DNA from: Pontiella sp.
Lineage (GTDB): Bacteria > Verrucomicrobiota > Kiritimatiellia > Kiritimatiellales > Pontiellaceae
NCBI GenBank assembly: GCA_029935255.1
Contig: JAOZKS010000006.1
Coordinates: 1-7,518, forward strand
Reading direction: 5' to 3'
DNA length: 7,518 nucleotides
Shown: piece by piece, positions 1-7,134 of the stretch
Layout: the number at the start of each line of letters is the position of its first letter
Numbering within the stretch: position 1 is the stretch's first letter
Notes under the pieces: generated by a model
What the model was told of the DNA's origin: nothing
Databases searched by the model: none
The model's input: only the letters and a program-made list of their open reading frames with translations
Program-made: the position numbers and the translations under genes

Positions 1-71
1 ATGAAGCGGGGCTACACCTTCTGCTACGAACGACCATAAAAATCTACGGAGAACCGGAAATTTTCAATTTA

Positions 72-344
72 ATGGCGAACGAACTGGCCCGGCTAAAGGT
101 TGAAGATCGCTATCTGAAACAGAAGTTTCAGGCCGTATTGGGCAAACTCTTTGGCACGAGTTCAGAAAAGATATCGACGGATCAACTCGCGTTGGAGTTT
201 GGGGTCGATTCGGTTGAGCCGAAAACGCCATACGTCCCACCGCCAAGAACTACACTCCCGCACAATGGAAAGCTACCCGCGCCACCCGACAGGGGTGAGA
301 CTTCGGACGCTTACGATCAACCTGATATGAGTTCCGTTTTCTAG
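72..344 (+). pseudogene. Truncated IS66-family transposase (TnpC) N-terminal fragment
   Basis: The first ~45 residues look like the N-terminal leucine-zipper-like region of IS66 transposases: a charged coiled coil (LARLKVEDRYLKQKFQAVL) followed by the characteristic KLFGTSSEKIS and DQLALEFG stretch. IS66 transposases are usually about 450-550 residues and continue into a zinc-finger-like segment and a DDE catalytic domain. Here only 90 residues remain, the part after about residue 50 is proline-rich and unlike the family, and the ORF stops inside CTAG, where it meets the stop codon of the opposite-strand gene. No catalytic domain or terminal inverted repeat is visible. The reading frame is open from position 3, so the true start may lie upstream of the window; the ATG at 72 has only a weak, distant GGA-type ribosome site. 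I infer a dead remnant of an insertion sequence. The match is by eye to the family pattern. Confidence 0.62.
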
Positions 345-1666
345 AGGCGAGAGAACGGTACTTTGATGATAACGGTATCACCCTTCCCCTCGGTGTCGGC
401 AATGCTCTGGATCGTCCAGAGATCAAGCAGGTTGTCGCCATCGATCACGCTCCCGCTGTAATCGCCCCACGCCCCGCCCTCGGTTGCGGCCTGACCTTCG
501 CCCAGTTTGACCATCTTCCGCAACGTACCCCGAGGATCTTTGGCACGGCGAAAGGCCATGCGCGGACTGATAAACATGGTTTCACTCGTCTCCTGGAAGC
601 CAACGAGGACATCCAGTTTTTTATTTACGGCAAGGGTCGTTTGGATATAGCTGCTTTTAGGGTCGCTGATGAGCCCGGTCTGCCGGATGGTTCCATCCAA
701 CCGGACCTGATGCCATTGTACCGCAGAGCGCCCCTCGCAATTAACCGCATGCGAAAACCACAGAAAACCGCCCTGTAAAACCAGATTCTTTGGATGCCAA
801 TCCCCGGAGGCCGTACGCGCATCCGTTCCCTTTTGGGGCGACGCCGGCGGACGCTTTATATATTCCAGACTGTGGGGTTTCTTAGCTAGTTCTTCAGCAA
901 TCGGCGTTCCGTCGCCTCGATCGCGAATCCGGGAGATAATGAGATCTTTCTGCGTGATATCGAGGAAGTAGAGTGCTTTTTCATCATCCTGCGTCAGCGC
1001 CGCCTGCCCTAAGCTGCCCGGAAAATGATAAACTGTAACTGGTTTGCCCTTTTTTGCATCGCCTATATTAAATACAAAGGTTCGATCTTTCCCTCCAGGA
1101 AACGTATAGCCGACCCACTGCCGACTGCATCCCAAGCCGCCGCCATCCCGCCCGTCCGGCGCCGGGACGGGGTAGACATTCCAGGCCCCTGTGGGATCTC
1201 GGCCCTCCGAAATCGAGATATTAACGGGTTTGAGTTTTTCCTTATCCCACGGATTCCAGATATTAAAACCAAACACCTGATTGTTCACACAATAGAACAG
1301 CTTGGGATCGATCCCCCCATTGAAGCCTCGGTTTCCCACTCCATCGATGAAATTCCCTTTTTTATCGTAGATGATCAGTCCACCATTCGTGCCATGGAAG
1401 ATGTACCCTCCCCCCACCGCAATCTGCGGATCCACCTGCCGGTTCCCATCCATGGATCCATCAAAAACCAGCACTCCATTCATCGTGCGCGGATTTCCCC
1501 CTTGCTTACGCTGTTTCAACGTTCCCTTTCCTGGAAACTCCCGCAGCGAGTTTTTGTAGATCGGTTTAACCACCTCCGTGCGCGATGGCTCGACAGGCTC
1601 CGCCATCGTTATGGATGCCACGGACAAAACGGACGAAATGAAAATGGTTCGATTAAATAAACGCAT
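341..1666 (-). CDS. Secreted protein of unknown function, beta-propeller-like
   Basis: The product is about 441 residues and begins with a clear Sec signal peptide: Arg2 and Arg6, a hydrophobic core to about residue 20, and a likely cleavage after TMA at residue 22. The mature part is rich in Gly, Asp and aromatic residues with short beta-strand-like units. Examples are DPQIAVGGGYIFHGTNGG (from ~79), YDKKGNF (~100), VQWHQVRLDG (~316), DPRGTL (~377) and WGDYSGS (400-406) followed by LWTI. This order (DPxIAVG, TNG, YDKxG, then a late WGDYS and LWT) recalls a broad group of exported bacterial proteins of unknown function with a predicted beta-propeller or sialidase-like fold. I see no catalytic motif I can name. 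Two ATG codons are adjacent; GAGGG (1672-1676) is better spaced from the second (5 nt) than from the first at 1669, so the second was chosen. It lies 30 nt downstream of fucU on the same strand, probably cotranscribed, hinting at a role in fucose-containing glycan use. Confidence 0.8.
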   Translation of the reverse strand: MRLFNRTIFISSVLSVASITMAEPVEPSRTEVVKPIYKNSLREFPGKGTLKQRKQGGNPRTMNGVLVFDGSMDGNRQVDPQIAVGGGYIFHGTNGGLIIYDKKGNFIDGVGNRGFNGGIDPKLFYCVNNQVFGFNIWNPWDKEKLKPVNISISEGRDPTGAWNVYPVPAPDGRDGGGLGCSRQWVGYTFPGGKDRTFVFNIGDAKKGKPVTVYHFPGSLGQAALTQDDEKALYFLDITQKDLIISRIRDRGDGTPIAEELAKKPHSLEYIKRPPASPQKGTDARTASGDWHPKNLVLQGGFLWFSHAVNCEGRSAVQWHQVRLDGTIRQTGLISDPKSSYIQTTLAVNKKLDVLVGFQETSETMFISPRMAFRRAKDPRGTLRKMVKLGEGQAATEGGAWGDYSGSVIDGDNLLDLWTIQSIADTEGKGDTVIIKVPFSRL

Positions 1667-1696
1667 CATTTCCCTCGGGTTGGAACACTCTACCCA

Positions 1697-2131
1697 TCAA
1701 CCAATCGGCGTAACGCCCTTCTTGAGAATAATATTTCCATACTTGGCCGTGGTTCCGGTGACGACGCAGGCATAAGCCTTTTCAGCACGATCATAGAAAG
1801 CAAAGCGATCGATGCGCTCCGGTGCAGGAGCCTCCGGCGCTGATTTACGAATGGCCGTCATATAATCCACCTCCACCTGCGGATCAAGCTCATCGCCCTC
1901 CACCGCCGCCATCATCGCCAACGGCGGCGCATAGGCATCGAGTTCAAAGAGCGGGATGATCCCTTCCAACAGATCGGGAATCTGCAGGCCGTCGCCCCTC
2001 AGCACATTCTTCGGGCAGAAAGTATGTCCGGGAAAGTGGGCATCGGATAGAATGATTTCATCGCCATGCCCCATCTCGGCGAGAATTTTCAACAACTCGG
2101 GGCTAATGACGGGATCGATTCCTTTAAGCAT
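1697..2131 (-). CDS. fucU: L-fucose mutarotase (RbsD/FucU family)
   Basis: This cytoplasmic 144-residue enzyme interconverts the alpha and beta anomers of L-fucose, supplying the anomer used by fucose isomerase. The sequence is close to the FucU pattern along its whole length: ISPELLKILAEMGHGDEI near the N-terminus with the family catalytic histidine at His22, SDAHFPGH (29-36), DLLEGIIPLFELDAYAPPL (53-71), MMAAVEGDELDP (73-84), RIDRFAFYDRAEKAY (106-120) and the C-terminal signature AKYGNIILKKGVTP. The length equals the usual ~140 residues. The start at 2131 is supported by a strong AAGGAG with 6-nt spacing and by alignment of MLKGIDPVISPELL with known FucU N-termini; an in-frame ATG 57 nt further upstream adds 19 residues not seen in the family. 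It is transcribed divergently from fucP and is followed 30 nt later by the secreted-protein gene. Confidence 0.94.
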   Translation of the reverse strand: MLKGIDPVISPELLKILAEMGHGDEIILSDAHFPGHTFCPKNVLRGDGLQIPDLLEGIIPLFELDAYAPPLAMMAAVEGDELDPQVEVDYMTAIRKSAPEAPAPERIDRFAFYDRAEKAYACVVTGTTAKYGNIILKKGVTPIG

Positions 2132-2243
2132 GTTCTTCTCCTTTTTAAATTTCATCTCCAACCAAGATATGATTCCATGCATATCCACGTTTTAAAAGTT
2201 TTTTAGTATCAGGATAGTGGTAAACCCATAAAGGAATGTACCC
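2132..2243. promoter_or_regulatory. Divergent fucU/fucP control region with candidate operator
   Basis: These 112 bp separate two head-to-head fucose genes and must hold both promoters. A 20-bp inverted repeat lies at 2166-2185 (GATATG, 8-nt spacer, CATATC), with a smaller TATC/GATA repeat at 2207-2216. The spacing and shape fit a repressor or activator site, but no regulator gene is in the window to match it. For fucP a weak -10-like GATAGT (2213-2218) sits 17 nt after a poor -35-like TTTTAA (2190-2195). No good sigma70-type box was found for fucU. The assignment as a regulatory region rests mainly on gene layout; the operator is inferred from symmetry alone. Confidence 0.4.
2138..2143 (-). 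promoter_or_regulatory. Ribosome binding site that fixes the fucU start
   Basis: On the minus strand this reads AAGGAG and stands 6 nt before the ATG at 2131, an almost ideal Shine-Dalgarno. It excludes the longer reading frame beginning at 2188, because the site would then lie inside the coding sequence. Confidence 0.85.
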
Positions 2244-3557
2244 ATGAGTAACAAGTCGGCAATCATACCCAAAAGCATACTCTTCCCCTTTCTTCTTCTC
2301 TCAACCTGCTTCGCCATGTGGGGCCTATCCAACAACATGACCGACCCGCTCGTTAAGGCCTTCACGGGAATCTTTACCGAGCTGTCGATTAAACAGACCG
2401 CATTTATCCAGAACGCATTCTATGGGGCCTATTTCTGCCTCGCCATTCCCGGCGCAATCCTTTCCAGAAAGTACGGATATAAAGCCGGCATCCTGTTTGG
2501 ATTAGGCATGTATATCGTGGGCGGATTACTCTTCTACCCCGCAAGCATCATGAAGGAATACATTCCCTTTCTTGTCGCATTCTGGGTTCTTGCCGGCGGA
2601 CTCTCCATCCTGGAAACCAGCGCCAATCCATACATTATTGCCATGGGCCCCGAAGAGACGGCCACGCAACGCCTCAACATTGCACAATCCTTCAATCCGA
2701 TCGGATCGCTGATTGGACTGTTTGTCTGCAAATTCGCCATTCTTCGAAAACTTGAAGCGGTGACCGTGACCGAAGGGATGGATGCCGCCACCCTTGATGC
2801 CATCCAGACCGAACAGCTCTCGATCGTCATGACTCCCTACCTCACAGCCGCTCTGGTTTTGATTGTACTTTGGGTTCTGATTGCAATCAACAAGAAGATG
2901 CCCAGCGCCGAGGAACACGACTCGAAAACACACTTCTCCATTACCATAAAACAACTCCTCACCACCCCGAACTATGTCTTCGCAGTGATCGCCCAATTTT
3001 TCTACGTCGGCGCGCAAATTACCGTCTGGACCTATACCCTCCACTACATCACCGGCCAACTGGGCATTGAAGACAGTCAGGCGATGAACTACCACATGGG
3101 CGCCATTATCTCGTTCGCCATCTCCCGCTGGATCTTCACCGCCCTGATGATCCGTTTCAAACCTAGCACCCTGCTACTGTTCGCTTCCATCGGCGGCATC
3201 ATTCTCTGTAGCTCCGTAATCTTCGTCGGGGGAATCGTCGGGGTCTACAGCCTCGTTGCCGTATCGGCCTGCATGTCGCTCATGTTCCCGACCATCTTTG
3301 GTCTGGGATCTCGCGGACTTGGTGAAGCTACGAAACTAGGTGCCTCCGGCCTCATCATGGCCATCCTTGGCGGTGCGCTCATTACCACCTTCCAAGGCGG
3401 ACTGATCGATTCCTTCCTCGGTGGTGCTGAAAGCGAAGGAATCGCACTTGGCGTCGCGACTGCAAAATCCTATCTGGTTCCCGTCATCTGCTTCGTGGTC
3501 ATTGCCCTCTACGCCTTCTACTGCAAGAAAAACAAAATCGAAGACCGGATGGCCTAA
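2244..3557 (+). CDS. fucP: L-fucose:H+ symporter (FucP, MFS/FHS family)
   Basis: This 437-residue inner-membrane permease imports L-fucose with a proton. It has the hydrophobic pattern of a 12-helix major-facilitator protein, with a more polar central loop around residues 216-235 between the two halves. FHS-family landmarks are present in order: NNMTDPL (30-36), IQNAFYGAYF (55-64), LETSANPY (123-130), RLNIAQSFNPIG (143-154), QFFYVGAQITVWTYTLHY (251-268), FPTIFGLG (348-355). The two acidic residues known from the E. coli FucP structure (Asp46 and Glu135) correspond by position to Asp34 and Glu124, which supports fucose rather than another sugar. The length matches E. coli FucP (438). AAGGA at 2231-2235 lies 8 nt before the ATG. 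It is divergent from fucU and ends 19 nt before a strong terminator. Related FHS members carry glucose, galactose or N-acetylglucosamine, so the substrate rests partly on the fucU neighbour. Confidence 0.93.
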   Translation: MSNKSAIIPKSILFPFLLLSTCFAMWGLSNNMTDPLVKAFTGIFTELSIKQTAFIQNAFYGAYFCLAIPGAILSRKYGYKAGILFGLGMYIVGGLLFYPASIMKEYIPFLVAFWVLAGGLSILETSANPYIIAMGPEETATQRLNIAQSFNPIGSLIGLFVCKFAILRKLEAVTVTEGMDAATLDAIQTEQLSIVMTPYLTAALVLIVLWVLIAINKKMPSAEEHDSKTHFSITIKQLLTTPNYVFAVIAQFFYVGAQITVWTYTLHYITGQLGIEDSQAMNYHMGAIISFAISRWIFTALMIRFKPSTLLLFASIGGIILCSSVIFVGGIVGVYSLVAVSACMSLMFPTIFGLGSRGLGEATKLGASGLIMAILGGALITTFQGGLIDSFLGGAESEGIALGVATAKSYLVPVICFVVIALYAFYCKKNKIEDRMA

Positions 3558-3576
3558 CACGCTCCGCCATTCAAAG

Positions 3577-3605
3577 AAAACCCCGCTAACTCAGCGGGGT
3601 TTTTT
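3577..3605. terminator. Bidirectional Rho-independent terminator between fucP and recJ
   Basis: A perfect 7-bp GC-rich stem, CCCCGCT (3581-3587) with AGCGGGG (3593-3599), closes a 5-nt loop. It is flanked by AAAA on the left and six T on the right (3600-3605), which extend the stem to 11 bp. Read on the plus strand it ends fucP with a T6 tract. Read on the minus strand the left flank gives TTTTCTTT, so it can also end the recJ transcription unit, whose stop codon is at 3624-3626. Confidence 0.92.
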
Positions 3606-3623
3606 CGTCCCCGCATGCGGCAC

Positions 3624-5333
3624 TCAGTGAGCGGAGCGAATGTCCTTGATCTGGAGCTGGAGGCTGGTATTTCCGTTCCAGGTGTTTTCCTTGAGTGCAA
3701 AGGCAATGTCCAACCTGCCCGACGGCAATTGATCGAGCGGATAGTTAAATGCAATCGCATCGAACTTTCGTCCTTTCGAAGTAATCGCGAGCTTAAGGTG
3801 GTTCTTCCCGACCACACGGGGCTTGCCCGAGAGCTCTGCTCTATATAGCGCCCAGATGGGCTCGGAGTTGTTTTGCCCGAAGGGATTCAGCCTCTTGAGT
3901 TGTTCGTAAAAACTCCAATCCAGTTCATCGCCCGCAATCTCGGAATCGATATACTGAACGGGAGAAAGATCCAGCAACCTTAAACGATCCGCAGCTGTCG
4001 CAGTGAACGAAGTCTTGAAGGCCTCCAGCGCTTCGGCCGAAAGCGACAGCCCGGCAGCCATTTTATGACCGCCGAATTTCACGAGGTGTTCTTCGCAGGC
4101 TCTCAACCCTTCAAGCATATCGAACTCTTCTATGCTCCGGCAGGAACCTCGCGTTTTCCCATCCGAATCGATGCCCATCACTATGGCGGGGCGGTTGTAG
4201 TGTCGGGACACGCGCGAGGCGACAATTCCGACCACGCCCGGATGCCAACCTTCCTTTGCCACGACCAAACCGAAATGTTGATCAGGATCGAAATAGGAGT
4301 CGATTTCCGCAAAGGCTTCTTTGGCCATATCGCTTTCAAGTTTACGACGTTCGAGATTGGTGCGGTCGAGCAGATTTGCGATCTCCCGTGCTTCGGCAGG
4401 ATCGTCGGAGACCAGTAGGCGCAGAGCCTGCATGGGTTGTCCAATACGGCCGACCGCATTGATCCGCGGGCCGAGCTGGAAGCCCAAGTGATAGGTATCG
4501 GCTTCGCCGCGCATACCCGACACCGCCTTGAGTGCGCGAAGACCTTCCCACCGACTCGCATCAAGAGCGGCAAGACCATGGCGAACAAGAATCCGGTTTT
4601 CTCCAACCAACGGAACAAGATCGGTGACGGTGCCGAGGGCAACGATATCGAGATAGGTGCGCAGGTCGATCTCACGGGCCGCTGGATTTCCATTCTTGCG
4701 CCCGCTTTTCAACAGGGCGTGCGCAAGCTTGAAGGCCACCCCCACCCCGGAAAGAACTTCGAGGGATGAGTGGCTTCCGAGTTTCGGATTAATGAGCGCG
4801 AAGGCCGGAGCAATTTGCTCTTCCGGTTCATGGTGGTCGGTGATGATTATATCCACGCCTTTGGCCCGTGCGTGGACCACACTATCAACGGAGTTGGTTC
4901 CGCAATCGACCGTGATCACCAATGCCGACCCATGCTCTTTAAGACAGCGATCCAATGCTTCCCGCGAGAGGCCGTAACCTTCCTCGATCCGGTCTGGGAT
5001 AAAGGGTTTTACGTCTGCACCGAGCGCAGAAAGCATACGGGTGAGCAAGGCGGCGGAGGTTACACCATCGACATCGTAGTCTCCGAAAACCGAAATGGGT
5101 TCATCGGACTCGATGGCTTTCCAGACTCTGGAAGCCGCCTTTTCCATATCGGGAAGCAAAAAGGGATCGGTCAATCCGGAAAGACGAGGGTTCAGGAACG
5201 TTTCGATTTCGCCAAGATCCTCGTGACCGTACAAAGCAAGAACTCGTGCTAGTGGAAGGGGAAGCCCGGCGAGTGCTGCAGTATGGCGCACCACTTGTTC
5301 GTCTATGGGTTTGAGTTTCCACTGTTTGGACAT
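3624..5333 (-). CDS. recJ: Single-stranded-DNA-specific 5'-3' exonuclease RecJ
   Basis: RecJ degrades single-stranded DNA 5' to 3' in the cytoplasm during RecF-pathway recombination, mismatch repair and base excision repair. The 569-residue product has the usual length and every core motif: DYDVDG (85-90), DCG (143-145), DHH (166-168) followed by INPK, SGVGVAFKL (195-203) and DIVALGTVTDLVPL (229-242) of the DHH domain. GPRINAVGR (288-296) leads into DHHA1 with HPGVVGIVASR (364-374) and GGHKMAAG (421-428). The C-terminal OB-like domain carries LNPFGQNNSEP (482-492). All metal-ligand Asp and His residues expected from these motifs are present, so the enzyme should be active. The start has a weak Shine-Dalgarno (AGGAA, 11 nt away), but the frame is closed upstream by a TGA with no alternative start. 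It follows the 466-residue fusion gene by 35 nt, with no terminator or clear promoter in the gap, so it probably shares that transcript. Confidence 0.97.
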   Translation of the reverse strand: MSKQWKLKPIDEQVVRHTAALAGLPLPLARVLALYGHEDLGEIETFLNPRLSGLTDPFLLPDMEKAASRVWKAIESDEPISVFGDYDVDGVTSAALLTRMLSALGADVKPFIPDRIEEGYGLSREALDRCLKEHGSALVITVDCGTNSVDSVVHARAKGVDIIITDHHEPEEQIAPAFALINPKLGSHSSLEVLSGVGVAFKLAHALLKSGRKNGNPAAREIDLRTYLDIVALGTVTDLVPLVGENRILVRHGLAALDASRWEGLRALKAVSGMRGEADTYHLGFQLGPRINAVGRIGQPMQALRLLVSDDPAEAREIANLLDRTNLERRKLESDMAKEAFAEIDSYFDPDQHFGLVVAKEGWHPGVVGIVASRVSRHYNRPAIVMGIDSDGKTRGSCRSIEEFDMLEGLRACEEHLVKFGGHKMAAGLSLSAEALEAFKTSFTATAADRLRLLDLSPVQYIDSEIAGDELDWSFYEQLKRLNPFGQNNSEPIWALYRAELSGKPRVVGKNHLKLAITSKGRKFDAIAFNYPLDQLPSGRLDIAFALKENTWNGNTSLQLQIKDIRSAH

Positions 5334-5368
5334 GGTGATTGGGGTTCCTGGGTCTGCGATTTTTCAGG

Positions 5369-6769
5369 CTACATGCTACCGGCCCGAAAGAACCGGTAAA
5401 GAAGGGATTTGATCAGGATCTTTACATCTTCAAAAAGTGAGCGGATATGGGCGTACCACAGCGAATCCACCAACCGATCACTATCCTTGTTGTAATTTGC
5501 ATAAGAAAAGACTGCTGGATAATAGTGCGGCAATTGAGAGACGATATCATCATCGATCGGATGCCGCATTGGAGGTTGCCCACAGACAAAAAGTCGGCCG
5601 CGCAGAGCCAGCAAAAGAAGGGGTAAGCGGTCAAGTGTGCCGGCGAGAAACAGGCGATAGACGATTGACTTGCGATTTTCCAACTTATGGAATATCAGCA
5701 GGCTGATGTATCCGGTTCGTGGATCATGGAAAATTTCTTTCTTGAAAATTCCGATACGGGTTAGACGAACCAAGGGGTATAGGATGCAGAAGGGTATCAC
5801 TTGAACAAGCATCACGCAGAACGCAAGAAACCACAGGATGATATATCGCACGAGATCCTCCGTCCGCATATCCGGGCGGTTCTGCGCCACGATCCACGAA
5901 TCGTCGATCTCGACAACCGTTCCATCCACGGCACTGATCAATCGGTTTCCTGAAATAATCTTGTTTGAAACCTCCAGGTTGCGGCCGATGTAGGTGTCCT
6001 GAAGGATCAGACAGTTGGATAGTTCGGTATGCGAATCGACAATGACATGGTCGGCCACCACCGCCTTTCCCCCAATCGTCGTCATGGGGCCGAAACGACA
6101 ATCGTTTCCAATGATAAGCGGCGGTTTCAAATGGGCCGATGGCGGCGTGAGGACATTATAGCCAACCGAACTCCCATCCACGGTTGAGAAGCCGGCGGTG
6201 ACATAGCGGGAAAACTCTCCCATCACCATTTTCATGTTGATGTCGAAGTACGCAGGGATGCCGTCGATGAAAAACGGATGGATATGGATTTGTTCCAGCC
6301 CCCGCTCCGAACCGGAATGGCCATCGAGCAAGGCCTTCACTTCATCCCCATTCTTGCCGTACAGAAACCATGTCTTTCCATCGGCACCATGGCGGCAGGC
6401 TTCGAGCGTCTGGAAACCGGATGGTGTGTAGGCCTGGCGGCGGCGAAGAAAGAATGCCCCGCCAATGAATAAGAGACCGTCTTCCCATCGGTCAGAGGTC
6501 GCCTTCAGATAATCCAGCGGTTGCTCGCTGGCGCGTGCAAAGCTGTATTGAATCTCGACCCCCCACCGCGCCCCGCCACCGGAAAATTTTTCAACCTCGT
6601 CAGCTCCTTCCCCCAAAATCACCTGTACATGCCCAATGCCGAGTTCTGCACAGGTTTCCAACCAATAGTCCAGCAGCGGGCGGTTCGCCACGGGTAGTAG
6701 CGGCCAGGGGGCTCCCCCAAGATCATCAGCCCATGCAAGGGGATCGGCGGTGTAGAATACGGCCTTCAT
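5369..6769 (-). CDS. Nucleotidyltransferase-like / beta-helix / phosphoglycosyltransferase-like fusion
   Basis: Three parts are visible in 466 residues. Residues 1-~190 resemble a sugar-phosphate nucleotidyltransferase (MKAVFYTADP, then PWPLLPVANRPLLDYWLE at 21-38, and AYFDINMKMVMGEFSRYV at 173-190). The GxGTRL loop is missing, the usual Pro-Lys is Pro-Trp (21-22), and the metal-binding Gly-Asp position reads FIGGAFF (101-107). Residues ~216-280 form left-handed beta-helix hexapeptide repeats (IIGNDCRFGP, IGRNLEVSNK). Residues 307-337 are a long hydrophobic segment with prolines at 326 and 332, like the re-entrant helix of monotopic phosphoglycosyl transferases. The remainder follows that family: TLDRLPLLLLALRGRLFVCG (378-397) corresponds to SLDELPQ...LxGDMSLVGPRP, and the tail from DRLV (431-434) parallels the neighbouring transferase. 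The loop that should hold the catalytic Asp-Glu pair is shortened. I infer a membrane-associated pseudoenzyme or altered enzyme of polysaccharide synthesis. It starts 18 nt after the STAS gene. Confidence 0.72.
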   Translation of the reverse strand: MKAVFYTADPLAWADDLGGAPWPLLPVANRPLLDYWLETCAELGIGHVQVILGEGADEVEKFSGGGARWGVEIQYSFARASEQPLDYLKATSDRWEDGLLFIGGAFFLRRRQAYTPSGFQTLEACRHGADGKTWFLYGKNGDEVKALLDGHSGSERGLEQIHIHPFFIDGIPAYFDINMKMVMGEFSRYVTAGFSTVDGSSVGYNVLTPPSAHLKPPLIIGNDCRFGPMTTIGGKAVVADHVIVDSHTELSNCLILQDTYIGRNLEVSNKIISGNRLISAVDGTVVEIDDSWIVAQNRPDMRTEDLVRYIILWFLAFCVMLVQVIPFCILYPLVRLTRIGIFKKEIFHDPRTGYISLLIFHKLENRKSIVYRLFLAGTLDRLPLLLLALRGRLFVCGQPPMRHPIDDDIVSQLPHYYPAVFSYANYNKDSDRLVDSLWYAHIRSLFEDVKILIKSLLYRFFRAGSM

Positions 6770-6787
6770 AGGAAATCCAGAAAAAGC

Positions 6788-7129
6788 TTACTTATACATC
6801 TTCAATGCTTCATCGACGGTGTCATAGATTTCAAAAACCTTATAGGCTCGTGTAATTTCAAATACCATTCGGGGTTTTTTCTGAAGGCAGGCTATCTTCA
6901 TATCGCCCCCCCGCTCGGTGATTTGCTTGAGCACGGCAATCAAAGTGCCCAGCCCCGCACTATCCATGAAATCGACCTGCTTCAAATCGATCACAAAGTT
7001 CGTCACATCCACCTCAACGGACTGCCAGCTTGCGAGCTGCTCGCGAAACGTATCCACGGAGGCGGCCGTCAGTGCCTGGCTCACCTGAATAACGCCAATA
7101 CCTTGGTTTTTTGAACAGGTAACAATCAT
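6788..7129 (-). CDS. STAS-domain protein, anti-anti-sigma factor-like
   Basis: The 113-residue protein is a single STAS domain of the SpoIIAA/RsbV type. The hallmark FMDSAGLGTLIAVLKQ (54-69) carries the serine (Ser57) that partner kinases phosphorylate in this family. The preceding VIDLKQVDF strand and the following GGDMKIACLQKKPRMVFEITRAYKVFEIYDTVDEAL complete the fold, and the length is typical. Such proteins usually switch partners with an anti-sigma kinase and are reset by a PP2C-type phosphatase. Neither partner is in the window, so it may instead serve a complex that controls polysaccharide output. The reading frame also allows GTG at 7132, but AAGGAG (7135-7140) is 5 nt from the ATG at 7129 and only 2 nt from the GTG, so ATG was chosen. 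It sits between two sugar-transferase-type genes, coupled to the upstream one by an overlapping ribosome site. Confidence 0.9.
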   Translation of the reverse strand: MIVTCSKNQGIGVIQVSQALTAASVDTFREQLASWQSVEVDVTNFVIDLKQVDFMDSAGLGTLIAVLKQITERGGDMKIACLQKKPRMVFEITRAYKVFEIYDTVDEALKMYK

Positions 7130-7134
7130 CACTA

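Noticed and set aside
1..39. A 12-codon frame beginning with ATG at position 1 and ending in TAA
   Set aside because: It is too short to judge and may be the tail of an upstream gene; no similarity was recognised and no ribosome site can be seen.
283..297. Hairpin CACCC-GACAG-GGGTG as a terminator for the secreted-protein gene
   Set aside because: It has only a 5-bp stem and no T tract on either strand.
1025..1660. A 211-codon plus-strand reading frame opposite the secreted-protein gene
   Set aside because: It is antisense to a gene with a clear signal peptide and coherent protein; its translation has no recognisable domain and an Arg/Pro/Ile-rich shadow-like composition.
2132..2188. A 19-residue N-terminal extension of FucU
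   Set aside because: The AAGGAG site and the family N-terminus both place the start at 2131; the extension would put the Shine-Dalgarno inside the coding region.
2526..3095. A 189-codon minus-strand reading frame opposite fucP
   Set aside because: It lies wholly inside the well-supported permease gene and its product has no family resemblance.
4770..5252. A 160-codon plus-strand reading frame opposite recJ
   Set aside because: RecJ is certain on the other strand with all motifs in frame; this is an antisense shadow.
7130..7132. GTG as the start of the STAS gene
   Set aside because: Spacing from AAGGAG would be only 2 nt, whereas the adjacent ATG has 5 nt.
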